This document shows, piece by piece, positions 1 through 12,554 of a stretch of DNA of 64,000 bases (within the stretch, counting starts at the first letter, position 1; each line of letters starts with the position of its first letter). The position numbers and the translations under genes are program-made. A model generated the notes under the pieces. That model had not been told where the DNA came from, did no database searches, and was given only the letters and a program-made list of their open reading frames with translations. The DNA comes from Anisakis pegreffii (Eukaryota; Nematoda; Chromadorea; Rhabditida; Anisakidae), in contig JAPYMA010000023.1 in NCBI GenBank assembly GCA_035041965.1, forward strand, positions 1 through 64,000. Direction: 5' to 3'.

Positions 1-180
1 ACATTGATCTATAGTGATAAAATGTAAGTGAATGAGCGCATATGCGTAAGTGGTTATAGCTTCAGGACCACCGTCTTCTCAGGTTTGCCCAGGAGCACTT
101 GAATTTCTCTAATAGTATTCAGAAAAACACTGTTTCGTTGAGCAATTCATCTTAATTGAGGAGATACAGTTATTTTCTTA
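1..180 (+). repeat. Copy of dispersed repeat family R1 (partial)
   Basis: The first ~115 bases match 9351-9470 almost base for base, including a shared 'gtaagtgaatgagc' block and a 'caggtttgccca' block. The match continues more weakly into 'gaggagatacagttattttctt', another R1 hallmark. R1 copies also occur at 8.56-10.26 kb and 37.7-38.3 kb. No coding potential is visible. The family is known to me only from this window. Confidence 0.7.
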
Positions 181-1597
181 ATGATATTGAGCATTGAAGA
201 AAACTCGCACAGTTCTCTTCAATGCATAAAGGAGATTGCTTAGTTTCCTCGTTTTGCCCGCATTATCTCAATTACCTATTAAAATTGAGGAGAAATGGAA
301 TTTTCTTCACTTTTCACGTTTCTCGCTAATAATTTTTTCTATTTTTTATTATATGGTCTTCATTTTTTTCGATGTTTTTTGCGCGTTCTCGTTCCTCTGA
401 TGCCTTTATAATTGTTTTGGCATCTTGAGGTACATAACGTAATTATATTTTCCTACGGTCTTCCTGTGTTCTGTTTCGATTCATTCAAATCATGTCATCT
501 CATTATTTAATGGTGGTAATGAAACCTGTTAAAATTGTGATGATCGATTCGAATGATTCTAGAAATGCTATTCAGCTTGCGCAAATTTTTGTCCATAAAC
601 TTGACAGTTGTAGATGTCAGCAGTTTGCTTTATGTTTCCGTGCGTTAATGTTAAACATCTATCGATTAGAACATGTTTTCTATTCATCATTCATTGAAGT
701 TTTCGGGCACCTTCAGGCGTATTTCAAAAAAAATTTTAGGTTTCTATTTGCATTTGTAAGAAAATCACCCGCTCAGTTCCTAAGCAACTCTTTACGTGTA
801 TCTCACGAACTTTTAATTGTGTTTGCTCAGCCAACCTGTTGAGTTATTTTGATCATGCAAGCAAAACTTATTCACTATCTTAGGGTCCCCAACCAAGCGT
901 AATTTGTAATTAGCATCTTACAATCTGTTAATGGAGCTAGAATAGGTTTGACGTTCTGTTGCAGACCTTGAAATGAATCTGTCGTGACGTTAAATGCACG
1001 TTTGACTATTGAGTTGCGTAAAGCGTCGCTATTTTTATAATATTTCATGAAATCAACAAAATTGAACGGCGTTACTGACAAATATTTATTCAATTCTCCG
1101 TAATTTCATAATCAGAAAATAGCTGTAAATTGCAAAATGATAAACTTTATTAGATACAGACAATACAAATAAATTTAATTATTACAAAAACATGCTGATT
1201 TTTAAAACGAACATTATATTGACGAAAGCTAAAAACATAAAACGATTATTACAATACGGATGAAATGGATACCATTATAACATGAAGAATTATGAACGTG
1301 AAGTAAACAAACAATACTCAAATGAAATTGAAAGAAAAAATAAAATAAAAAACTTCGCAGGGCACACGACGATGACGAACCACCGCCACACAATGTCCAG
1401 CCATAGCGTTCACGATCTGCCTGAAATAAAATTCAGAAACGAAATGTCAAAAGTTTCCTTAATAACCCAGATTTAAATCCTAAAATACTGAGAAGAATGG
1501 TACGTTGTTCTTTCTGAAAATACACAACAGTATTAAGAAAACACAAAGCCAAACGTGAAATAAAATTCAGAAATAGAATGTCAAAATTTTTAAAAAC
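181..1597. other. AT-rich stretch, no supported gene
   Basis: I see no exon-like open frame with good splice signals and no recognisable protein here. The 116-codon open frame at 492-842 has an unremarkable composition and resembles no family I know. From ~1280 the sequence grades into the SINE-like array; 1420-1450 and 1555-1585 share a 'gaaataaaattcagaaa' block. Confidence 0.5.
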
Positions 1598-4500
1598 CGG
1601 GTACCAACCCTGGTCTGTCACGCGAAAACGTGCAGCACTACCACTGTACTACGACACACTTCCACTTCTGCTTTGGTATGAAGCAGACAAACATGGACTT
1701 TGAAAATATTACCATTCTTTTCCTCCCCATTCCTCTTCGCATTACACAATTTTTACCTAAAAGCACACTTATCACATTATAAACATGCCTTACGAAAAAA
1801 TTTAGTGGAGAAGAAATGAACAAATTAAGAAAACTGGCAAACTGAATCAACAGCATCGCGAAATCATCTCCAGTCTAAACAAAAACTGATACTTGGAACC
1901 TGGTCCGACATGACTGAATGTAGGACAGTACCGCTACACTACTAGGCACTTAATATCTGTCGGTGGTATGAAGCTGATAAAAGTAAATTTGGGAAAAAGA
2001 CACTGCCATCTTCTTCCTCCCGATTCGCTCTTTAAAATAATTATATAATTCTCATTCCAAAGTATATTCAACAAAGCTTGAGTACCGGATTACTAAAAAT
2101 ACTTTAAAATGAAGTAAACCTGGCAATTCTGAATAAAAGACATCGCAAAATAGATATTTTTTCACCCTTATTCGCCGCATGATATAAAGAACAATCCTGA
2201 AATTTCTTTGCCTGCATGCGTTGAGAATATTATTTTAGTTCTTTAGTTTTTCCAATAACCCACGTCAAGATTCCACCTATTTCCATAATAGTTAGGTGGA
2301 TGGCACATTATTGTTTCTGAGAATACACCACCAAACCCCAAAAATTCAAACCTAGACTTGAAATAAAATTCAGAAATAAAATGCTAAAATCCTCATAACC
2401 ATGACCCGAACTCTGGCACGCCGTGCCAAAACCCATGTCACTACCACTACACCACAACTCACCCACTTTGCATGCTTACAATGAATTAGACGAAAATGGA
2501 TTCTGAAAAAAATTGTCATATTTCCTCTCTCCCTTCTCCCAGGATTACATAATTTTCGTCTAAAAGTATATTTAACACACCTCGAACATCTGATCATGAA
2601 ATATTATATACATAAGACAAAAAATCGGCAACCAGAAGCCAGAAAACTCACAAAATCATCCTAAGCCTAAATCAAAGCTGAGATCTGAACCCTTGTCTGA
2701 AACAATAAATCATGCAACGCTGCCACTACACTACGGTGCACCTTACATTAACGGGTGTAACGAAGTAGACAAAAATATATCTTGAAAAAATGCGATTTTC
2801 CTCTTCGGTTCCTTCCAGATTACACAATTTTCCTCCAAAAGTAAACCTAGCACAGCTGAATCATCAAATTACGAATAAAATAATTGAAAATTAAGTAAAC
2901 ATTCCAATATGAAGTCAAAAACTCGTAAAATCATTCTGTTCGAATAATTGAAAAAGGAGATTTGGATCCTCATTATCATGCAAAAATGTATCACGCTAGC
3001 ACTAATCATAGGCTATAATTCATCTGATATTTGCAAGAACTATGCAGTTTAAAAAATCACTTTTTTTCAAAAATCCTCATTCTTCTCCTTCATCTCTTTT
3101 TCCGGTTGCGCAGCTTTCGCAAAAAAGTGCACTTAAAAGAACTTGAAAACCTGATAGCGAAATGCATGGATGTAAAAGAAATAAACATGACCATTAGACG
3201 TCGAGAGAATCGCAAGCTCGTTCTGCGCGTCCGCCTCGTAATCCGACATTAAAATTCATCCATTTTCATTTTGGAGATCCATACTGACGTTCATTGACTT
3301 GGTCCACGATTGAAGATTTCAGTCCGACAGGTTCAATGAAATTTAACATCATAAATGTAGACAGCGATGCAACTAAGGATCACTTGCTTCAAGTCAGTGA
3401 GATATTGATAACGAATTAGATAGTACTTTTTGAACGCACACACAAATTAAATCCCATCTTCAACCGTGAGTTTTCCTGTGCCTCATATTTAGCCATCGAG
3501 ATATTGTCATTTCAGGAGGGAGTTGGAAGGAAACACGACTCGAACATCTGATTACGAAATATTGTACAAATAAGATTTTAAAAGAATCGGCAACCAAAAG
3601 TTCAAAACGTCACAAAATCGTTCTGAATCTCAATCAAAGCTGATATTTGAACCGTTGTCTGAAATCAGACATCATGCAACGCTGCCACTGCGCTATGATG
3701 CACTTTACACTAAAAGGTGCAACAAAGTAGACAAAAAAATCCTGAAAAAAAACCACCTTTCCCTCCCCTTTTCCCAATTACACAATTTTCTTTCAAACGT
3801 AAGCTCAGCACATCTTGAACATCTGATATGAGAAAAGTACTCAAAAATTAAGTGAACTTCCCAATCTGAAGTCAAAACTCACGAAACCATTTTGACCAAA
3901 GAACTGCAACTGGATTTTGAACCCTGATCTTCGTAAAAAAACGTATGATTCTATTACTAATTATAAGCTACAATTCACCTGACGCTTGCAGGTGCTATGA
4001 AATAGAAAAAATCACATTTTTCAAAATTCTTCATCACCCTCCTTCATCTCTTCCTTCATATTCACAGCTTTTCCAAAAAAAAATGCACTATATATAGCTT
4101 GAAAAATTGATAACGAAATTAACGGATGAAAAGAAAATAAACATGACCATTAGACGTCAAGAGAATTGCAATCTCGTTCTGTGTGTCCACCGTGTACCTC
4201 GCTATTGAAATTCATCCATTTTGATCATGAGTTTCGAGATCCACATTGATGTTCATTTTGAATTGATCGACGATTGAACGTTTAAGAATTGATCCATGAT
4301 TGAGTGCTTTGAAGTAGAATAAGACGAAAAATCCGCAACCAAAAGTATTGTTCATTGTTGATGCTGATGTTGAATATATTGAACGTCATTGATCGAATCC
4401 GATTTGTTCAATGAAATTTAACATTATAAATGTAGCAACCAAGGATCACTTGCTTCAAGTCAGTAAGAAAATGATAACAAATGAGATAGAACTTTTTGAA

Positions 4501-4600
4501 TGCACGCAGAAATTATAACCCATCTTCAACAACAATTTTCCCTGTGCCTCGAATTCAGCCATAGAAATATTGTCATTTAAGGAGGGAGTTACAAGGAATC
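1598..4600 (-). repeat. Array of tRNA-derived SINE-like units
   Basis: At least five minus-strand segments look like tRNA genes followed by non-tRNA sequence: about 1598-1660, 1890-1950, 2398-2460, 2680-2742 and 3640-3703. Two degenerate ones lie near 2958-3020 and 3910-3985. Each has an A-box-like 'TAGTGTAGTGGTAG' type block and, ~30-40 nt on, a B-box-like 'GGTTCAAAT' type block. The 1.6 kb copy is closest to a tRNA-Asp pattern. None folds into a clean tRNA as far as I can see. Conserved sequence 5' of each head (a C/T-rich block on the plus strand) shows that the whole ~265-290 bp unit is repeated. The layout fits a tRNA-derived SINE or decayed tRNA-gene tandem array. Confidence 0.6.
2580..4600. 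repeat. ~0.95-1.0 kb tandem duplication
   Basis: 2580-3535 and 3536-4600 are diverged copies. Landmarks recur in the same order: 'ctcgaacatctgat', 'aaaatcggcaacca', the tRNA-like head, 'ataaacatgaccattagacg', 'aaattcatccattttgat' and the closing 'aggagggagtt'. The second copy is longer, with extra sequence around 4290-4400. The duplication contains the SINE-like units, so it happened after they arrived. Confidence 0.65.
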
Positions 4601-4818
4601 ATTACTTATTTAATGACACCAGCAATAAAGTAGCAGTTATGCTGGAATGAATGGTGACGATAGCGTTCAAAAAACTGCAGAACAACTCCGATATATAAGC
4701 TTGCATTGCGAGCTCAGCACCCAGATAAGCTTCGGCGAGGATAATGAAAGACAAGAACCACAAATATCACTCTGGTAACTTTTGACCATATCGAGCTCAA
4801 ATGAAGTGTTCGTAAATG

Positions 4819-5203
4819 TGCAGTGGACGGCCAACCCGGTACATTTCTCCCCTGTTAAAGGAAGCACGCACACTGAGTTCGGGAACCCTCGTTGCCTAAG
4901 CAAATGCCCGAAGGCACTACTTAGGCCAACTCACGCGCATTCCCTAGCCCCGATCACATTCGGCGGCTTCCTGGGCCGGGACCGCCCATATCAACGATTG
5001 AAAGGATGATGCTAACGACAACCGGGTGGGCATCGTTAACATATTTTAACGTTAATTCCCCCCGATTCGGGGAGCTTGCCAGTAGGCGGGGAACACCTGT
5101 TAACGCAAGCGCTCTAGCCCCTCTTGTCGGCAGCTCACCCGGGTTGGGAACACCCAGATTCCGAGACAACGCATTTTATCATATATTGTGACAAGCCACT
5201 GCA
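4819..5203. mobile_element. Non-autonomous TIR element, copy 1 (MITE-like)
   Basis: A ~385 bp GC-richer block begins TGCAGTGG and ends CCACTGCA; the match extends to TGTGCAGTGG/CCACTGCACA. The interior has no long open frame of recognisable function. The short frames on both strands read the same GC-rich repeat and I treat them as non-coding. Termini of the CAGTGG kind suggest the hAT superfamily, but a target-site duplication is not clear for this copy. Confidence 0.6.
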
Positions 5204-5472
5204 CATAACTCACAATTCACAAATGCTCAAGATGTGACAACTGTTAACCAAAGAAATATTCAGTTCTAGACACTCGCTAACCAGGCGAACTTTCCATACC
5301 TAGGGCTAATCTTACAACAAAACTTATTCTTCAGATTCGTTCTGCATATATGACTGCATTATAAACATAACACTTAGATAAGCTTCGGCGAGATAGACGG
5401 GACGTTAGCAGTTGAAATTCACTTACAAAGGCAGTTGGTCACATATGGTTCCAAGTGTAAAGCTACAATTTA

Positions 5473-5847
5473 TGTAGTGGACGGTCAACCCGGTACATTT
5501 CTCCCCTGTTAAAGGAAGCACACACACTGAGTTCGGGAACCCTCGTTACCTAAGCAAATGCTCGAAGGCACTACTTAGGCCAACTCACGCGCATTCCTTA
5601 TCCCCCGATCACATTCGGTGGCTTCCTGGGCCGGGAACGCCCATAATATAAACCGAAAGATTGATGTTAGCAATACCCGGGCAAGTATCGCTAACATATT
5701 TTTCGAATTCCCCCCGATTCGGCGAGCTTGCCTGTAGGTGGGGAACACCTGTCGCGAGCGCTCTAGCCCCTCTTGTCGGCATCTCAACCGGGTTGGGATC
5801 ACCCAAGTATTACAGAAAACGCATATTTTAAATGACAGTCCACTACA
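5473..5847. mobile_element. Non-autonomous TIR element, copy 2 (MITE-like)
   Basis: This ~375 bp element is strongly similar to 4819-5203. Its ends are TGTAGTGGACGGTCA and the inverse of TGTAGTGGACTGTCA (14 of 15 matching). The flanking octamers beside TAGTGGAC match only partly, so the superfamily call (hAT-like) is weak. No transposase is encoded. Confidence 0.6.
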
Positions 5848-6809
5848 TTTGTAACATTTACACATATCAATCAAAAGATGAACAACAGCTTTTATAAGGT
5901 GGATTCAACCCTAGAGACTCGTCGCCAGGCGAACTTTCCAGACCTAAGGTAAGCTTATAATGCAGATCATCTCACTTTTATACAGCAAAAAGTTTTATTG
6001 TTGACAAGTATACCAGCAAAATTACTACCTATGCTAGAAGGTCATTAATTCATAACTGATTACATAATAAAGTGCTAAGTGATAAATCTACACTTGATAG
6101 AGGGGGAGGAATGGTGAGCAATATTAGAAAAAAATGAATAACGAAAATGAAATTAATTACAAATCTGACCTTTCTGAAGGAACATGAAGGTGCCAAGTTC
6201 GATTTTAACGTCTGCGTGGTTTCTGCAAATCACGGGTAATGTAAACGCGATAAATCATCTGTTTACGAACTGAACTAATCATTCTAAATAGTCAAAACAT
6301 TGAGCAAATTTCTAGCTCCGAGTACGCCTAAAAATAATCTCCTCCGATGAAACTAATAATTAAAATGGTTTTCAACTGAACGAGTATCAACAAAAATGAG
6401 CTAAATGGGGTGGAACACTTTAAAGGGGTCAAGAAAAGGATTTTGTGATAACAGCAATCACAAGTAACTAAATTATAGAGTATTTCATAATATTCACGAA
6501 CCGAGTCGTGATAGCTGCTGAGGTTTTAAATAGCAAATTTCTGGGAAGAGAATTTTCGGGAAGTGAACATCACAGATTTGACTAGGAACGCATAAGCGGT
6601 ACTAAAGCAGCTTACTTTGCGCAGATGAAAATGCAATTCAGTCGATAAGGCGGATATGTAACGTTGATTTGTAAAATCTGTTTAGAAATGTAACATCATT
6701 ACCTGATAGTGAAGTGGTCGTGCTTTGCCAAATCGCTACTTTGATTTCATTTGCATTGAAAATCAAATTGAACTGAAACTACAAGGTTGCGAAATAGATA
6801 CAATACAGA

Positions 6810-7225
6810 TTCTTCGTAGAATTATGAATGAGAGTGAATGAATGATGCGGCCGAAATGAATGAGAAAACTACAACCGCACAGTGGAACGGTAATGCAGTA
6901 GGTTATTTTGGGAACGAGAGTGATGAGAGAGCATGGAAATTAGATGTAGGATTCATTGAAAGACTGTTAAAGGAGGACTATGTATGGAAGCATGGAAAGC
7001 GTGCACGCCTTCTGAATAGCTACTTCCATCACAATCTATGCTCCTGTCCTCTATTCACCCTTCACATTCCATCATCAGTTTTTGTGTCCAATGTCTATGA
7101 TGTCTCATTGCCATCATTCCTAACTTTGCTGATTGCATTACAGTCCCGTTATGTACACGTAATTTTCTCATTCACCTCGGACGTATCACTGATTCACTCT
7201 CATTCATATTTATCTTTCGAATCTT
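6810..7225. repeat. Foldback (long inverted repeat) element
   Basis: Plus-strand 6824-6868 resembles the reverse complement of 7163-7207; both read 'atgaatgagagtgaat' and then diverge moderately. Weaker complementarity continues inward to about 6960 and 7080. The transcript would fold into an imperfect hairpin with ~150 nt arms. The 146-codon open frame at 6838-7278 spans both arms and the loop. Its polar first half and hydrophobic second half are explained by the inverted repeat, so I do not call it a gene. Confidence 0.5.
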
Positions 7226-7279
7226 CACTCTTTTCATTTACTCACCTCACATTCTCATTACGTTCGCATTTACAATAGA

Positions 7280-8555
7280 ATTTATATGTGCCGAATGAGT
7301 TGCCACACCACGAAACGATTGCTCAAGTACATCGCTTGCTTTATGATTACAATTGGAGTGAAATCTTATGTAACTTAGGCTTACCGATGGAATCTTTAAT
7401 GTTCCTCCTCAGCTGTAGGGAGGGGTGCTGAGGAAACAGATCAAATGTATGCCACAAGAATGCTTCAAACTTCATCTATACTAAAACATGTTTTCAGCAC
7501 CATTGAAGGCCCGTAACTTTTTTCTAATCGCCATGACCTTGCAAAATAAAATGAAGATCACAAATCACATTTATGCGTTATGCATAAAATCTTCTACTCC
7601 GCATGTAAACCTTAGGATGAATCTCTTACCATGGATTCATCACCTAGCTCAGCGGAGAGATATACATCTCGCAGATTGCCCTCTCACGATCTAAGATTCA
7701 GCCAAAGACATACTAATTCATTATATATAACGATTGGTAAGACCTGGCAAAGGAAAGCAAGGTCGAGGACTGATTGGAAACGCATTGTGGCCAGCAACGT
7801 CAACAACGTTCGATAGCCTGGCCGATTCCAGTATTCCAGTATATATAACGATTGGAAAGCAGCAAAAAGTTGACACCTCCTTCTGAGAACATTCACGTTT
7901 TCAGTAAGCCAGAAGTCGTCTTCTAGAAGATCAATGTGATGAATTATTCTGATGTTGAGAAGTTCTACTGGCACAGATTATCTGAAAATAATATGTAGAC
8001 GTTCAATATTGCGGTTATCATGCAGATGAAGGTGTGATTCTCATAGAAGGCTTAACTGAAGCTTTTTTCATACAACATGTATACTTTCGTTAAACCAGAA
8101 GTCTCCTCCCATAAGATACATACGTTAGAATTTCACCAAGTTAGTAAGATCTGGGAATTGCTTCAATGTGACATTGGTGATGTACTTAGGCAACATTGCT
8201 ACGCTCCCATAGATAATATTGCGATCTTATACACACATGTCTGTATGTCAAGAAATTCAGATCTTCGTCCGACGATAAATGAACTTGGACTAGAGGTGCT
8301 CTCCCTAAAAGCGAATATAATGTAATATCATGATACCGTCCAGATATATGGGTACATATCACCTGAATATGACATATATGATATCACAGCCAATAGCATC
8401 ATGATCACTGCACTGAATTCATATGTTACTAGATTTTTTTAGAAAACTGTATGAAAAAAAATTGAAATTTCCGTCCCTAACACGGACACTTCACTTGAAC
8501 TAAAATTTCTCTCCTACTAGATGGATAAGTTTGAATATCATGCTGACGATATCTG
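7280..8555. other. No supported gene
   Basis: Only short open frames on both strands, with no family resemblance and no run of compatible splice sites. A short block ('atatataacgattgg') occurs twice, near 7723 and 7840. Confidence 0.4.
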
Positions 8556-8559
8556 AGAG

Positions 8560-9350
8560 TGCAGATCACATACATGTATATAAATAAGCACCACTGCGCT
8601 GGTGCAGATAGTTTTAAGAAAATAGCTATATGTCCTCAAGTAAGCAGAATTATTCAGCAAAATATTTAACATTTTGAATCTAGAGGTCCTGAGGAATCTA
8701 ACAGTGCAAAGAAATTCACTTGTTATCGGGAAAACCTGAGAGCACGGTTGCCTTGAAGGTAATAACCTCTATGGAGCTATAGTAACATATTGATATTGAT
8801 ATGTAGTGATGCAATGTTTATGAATAAACGCCACTGCGCTAGTTGAGATAACTAGAGAAAATTAAGTATATTTCCTCAAGTGAGCAGAATTGCCTGACAA
8901 AGTGCATATTTTTCTGAATCCAGAAGTTCAGTGGAATCGAGTGGTTAATTTATATTCACATGTTACTGGATAAACGTGAGAGTACGGCAGGCTCGAAGAT
9001 GGCAACCACTACAGCATTGAGAAATTAGCTATATCTACCTAATGATTATTGCCGGCGAATTATATAATATTTTGAGACTAGAGACTCCGAGGAATCGAAC
9101 AGCATAAGAGAATTGATATGTTACTGGCCAAAACTGAGAGTATGGTAGGCTTGAATATGATAATCCCTATAAGTTTGAGTGAATAGCCATATCTCCTTAA
9201 GTAAGCAGAATTGCTCGGCAAAATATATGATTTTCTGAATCGAGAGGTTATGAGAAACAGAATGGTGTAGAGAAATTCATGTGTCACCAGCCAAACTTGA
9301 GAGTACCGATCGCTTGAATCTGGTAATCACCATAGCGCTACAGAAATGAA
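8560..9350 (-). repeat. R1 repeat copies, inverted orientation
   Basis: Four R1 units lie in tandem, keyed on 'gaatc(t/c)agaggt'-type blocks near 8675, 8917, 9073 and 9236. Each is followed by an 'aaac(c/t)tgagagta' block, which is the reverse complement of the 'tactctcaggttt' block in plus-oriented copies. Spacing is irregular (about 242, 156 and 163). No coding potential is seen. Confidence 0.6.
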
Positions 9351-10265
9351 TACATTGATCTATAGTGATACAATGTAAGTGAATGAGCACATATGCGCAA
9401 GTGGTTATAGCTTCAGGACCACCGTCTTTCCAGGTTTGCCCAGAAACACTTGAATTTCTCTAATAGTGAGCATTCGATCCAGCGGAACTTCTTCATTCAG
9501 AAAAATATAATTTTGTTGAGCGATTCCTCTTAATTGAGGAGATATAGTTATTTTCTTAATAGTATGCACTTTTTCACATTTAAACCTACTGTACTCTCAG
9601 GTTTGCTCAGTAACATATCAACTGTTGCACACCAGTTGATCCAACTGAATCTCTAGATCCTGGAAAATATATATTTTGTCGTGCGATTTTGCTTTGTTGA
9701 TGAGATATACCTATTTCATTAAAGCTATCTCAACAAGCGCAGTGACACCCATTGATACATTATACGTTGGTCGCTCGCTACTGATCAGTTTGCAACTTCA
9801 AGGTTTCCGTCGTACCGTAGTCACGTCTCATATATGCAACTGGGGCAGATCTGAGAGTATGATAGGCTTGAATATGATAATCCCTATATAAAATCATTCT
9901 GTTCGAAGAATATGAATTTTTTTGCATCAGTCGATCTATATGGGTCTCTTCATTCAGAAAAATGTATATTTTGTTGAGCGATTTTGTTATCCTGAGCAGA
10001 CATAGCCATTTTCTGGAGAGAGTCTCAATTCAATAGCGCAGTCGCGCTCATTCATACAAATTGATCACTATAGAGCAATCAATACGTTAGCAATAGGCAG
10101 ATTGCGATCTTCGAGTTAACCGTCTTCTCAAGTTTTCCCGGAAACATGCGAATTTCTTTTCACTGTTCGATCCAGCAGAACCTCTAGATTCAGAAAATTA
10201 AAAATTTTGCTGAGCAATTTGGCTTAGTTGAGGAGATATAGGCATTTTATTAATACTATCTCGGG
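9351..10265 (+). repeat. R1 repeat copies, direct orientation
   Basis: Plus-oriented R1 units follow the inverted array directly. Hallmarks are 'attcagaaaaat...ttttgttgagcgatt' near 9490, 9650, 9950 and 10182, the 'gaggagatata' block, and the 'tctcaggtttgccc' block. The junction near 9350 is therefore head-to-head. 9351-9470 is the closest relative of bases 1-115. Confidence 0.6.
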
Positions 10266-12540
10266 TGCCACCTTCGAGGGTACCGCAAGCTCAAGTTAGT
10301 TCAAAGAAATCCTAATTTTTTCTTGTTGGCATTAAGGACCCCACAACTCAAGTAATCAAACGGAATGACTGATACACCGCACTAGTCCGTAGGAATTACT
10401 CCAAGTCGTTTCGTTTATTCCCTTTTCATTACTATTTTAAGCCCTTCTATTAAAACAGTCCAATCGAATTGAAACTTTCAGGAGATTACAATGCGCCAAG
10501 TTCGATGCAGATGGATGCAAGAAAAAAAAAACTCGCGGTTGAAATGGATGCAAAATGACGGATATTTTTGAGTTTTCATGTCATAATACTTACAAATATT
10601 ATTAAGCGATTTCGACTCTGTTTGTGATTGAAGTGTTGTTGATGTGCGTCGTTTATTTTTGTTATTCGAATCGGTGTTTGATTGTTATTATCACGAATGA
10701 TTTCAAATCTCTTCAATGTCATTCTTCTGATCGATCGGCAAATGAAAATACTTGAAATTTAATCGATTAATTAGATGAGTACATTTCAGTTGATTCGCTT
10801 TCATTTTCAACATCACAACTTGTTATTTATTATTATCGAATGCATGCAAAAAGCATTCTCTTTCTTCGCACAACTTCCACTCAACGATCAATTCATTAAC
10901 GCCTCTCTTCTTCACCGATATCAAATCAGGCACATTATTTGTTCGATCACATGTTCATTGAATAGGTTCATTCAAACTTCATGTCGAATATTCCATCTAT
11001 TTCGATCGTTAAAGTGCATCTGTTTGAGGTTCAAATTGCTATAAGAATAATACTTGAAACGAGTATTGCCTGTTGACAAAGTCAACTTTGGTGTTATCGT
11101 TATGTTAGTGAACTAAAGGAAAACATGTTCATTCATCAGTGTGATCGTTCGCCTGATGCCATTCTTTGGAGTAGCAATAAGTATTCGAAGGTTGCTATAC
11201 GAAAGTACGAATTCAAAAAGCGCTCAGTGAAAACGTTTGGCATCAGGAAATTGACTTCACCTTGCGAACGTTATTTTGAAAGATATTCCTTGTATTTCCA
11301 AAAAAATGAAAAATTACGCGATTCATCAATTTCTTATAGTAGAATTCGGTTATGACTCATCATCTGCGATCGGTTTTTGGCTTCGTTTTCATTGCGATTG
11401 AAAAGCATTCGCAGCACCGTTTCGTGAACATATTTTATTAATTTAAAAAAGATTTTCACGTCAACTCGTTGAACGTCGTATCATCCGATGTAGCGTATCA
11501 TTTGTGACGATGTTGTGTTGCTTTCGAAGAAGTTTCACACGAACTTCGATTCATTTTGAAATCGAGTGCATAGTTGCTCAATGTATATGCACTATATATT
11601 TACTTCATGTCACATTTTCGATTAGAGACCGTTGTTTACAATGTAGGATGTGGGTGATCTATAATTTTGGCTCCTTTGAAAGAAGGACGTCAATGGAACT
11701 AAGAGACTAGAATTCATAAAAAGTGCGACAATTCTTATGCTTATGAGGTCACTGATCAGCAGTTGAGAACAACATTTGAGTCCACCCACTTCCAACAACA
11801 TTAAACAGTGACAGTTCCAATACGTCACATGTGAATCACTTCAGCAACATACGTGTATAATGTGATGGACTTATGATATTTGATCGTCCGGAGAATAGAT
11901 CCATATTTTGGAGGGGTGGGGACGAGGGTTGGTGGAAGGTGTCTGCGACTGGACTTTGTGTCTTCGAATCATTGAATATTCTCAGTAGAACATCGAAGAC
12001 ATATTTCTCCGTCGAGTTCATTGTTGAACTTGAAATAATACATATAAAAGCATTGGCTGTCCCTCATTTCTGCCAGTTCAACAATATCGCAGTTGTTTTC
12101 GTTTCATCATCATTTTTTGCCCCAAATCAATTTTCTTTGCTCAATATCCTCCTCAACTCAATATCTGTCTTACTGAATGCATCTGAATTTTTTCAGATTC
12201 AATCTTACGTAATCGCCAGTTCAAAATCATCCGTCATGGTTAAACTGATGTATGTCAATTTACAAAAACTTTTATAAAAATTTTCATTACAGCTTCCTCT
12301 CTCTATGAACGTTAAACAATGACAGTTCAACTCCTTTAATTGTATGATTACGGGGCAATAACAGCTGAATTCATTCGGAATTTATTTCGATTAATTCTCA
12401 TTTCGGTTCCTTCGGTGTGAATTATATTTAACAATAATCTATGCTGAACACAGTCTGTCGACAAATGGCTTAATATCACTCGCTCTTTTTGTTCAGCGAA
12501 TTCGAATTCACTTTGAGAATTTCTTCAAGAATCCTCATCA
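10266..12540. other. No supported gene
   Basis: AT-rich sequence with scattered open frames of 60-134 codons, for example plus 11873-12277. I recognise none and they do not chain through good splice sites. It may contain the promoter of the pepsin-inhibitor-like gene that follows. Confidence 0.4.
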
Positions 12541-12554
12541 GTTACAGAAAATAA

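Larger units (their letters stand above)
4700..6000. repeat. Two tandem ~650 bp units carrying a TIR element
   Basis: Unit 1 (~4700-5340) and unit 2 (~5350-6000) share 'agataagcttcggcgag' near 4725 and 5376, the TIR element near 4819 and 5473, and 'ccaggcgaactttcca' at 5281 and 5925. The offsets are 651, 654 and 644 bases. Similar offsets for element and flanks mean the element was copied as part of the unit and not inserted twice. Confidence 0.65.

Noticed and set aside
1598..3990. Functional tRNA genes
   Set aside because: The A- and B-box-like blocks are present, but acceptor and anticodon stems do not pair properly in the copies I inspected.
4954..5874. Open frames on both strands of the GC-rich blocks
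   Set aside because: They lie inside the TIR elements and read similarly in several frames; there is no domain and no splice structure.
6838..7278. 146-codon open frame
   Set aside because: It spans both arms and loop of an inverted repeat, resembles no family, and shows no splice or start context supporting expression.
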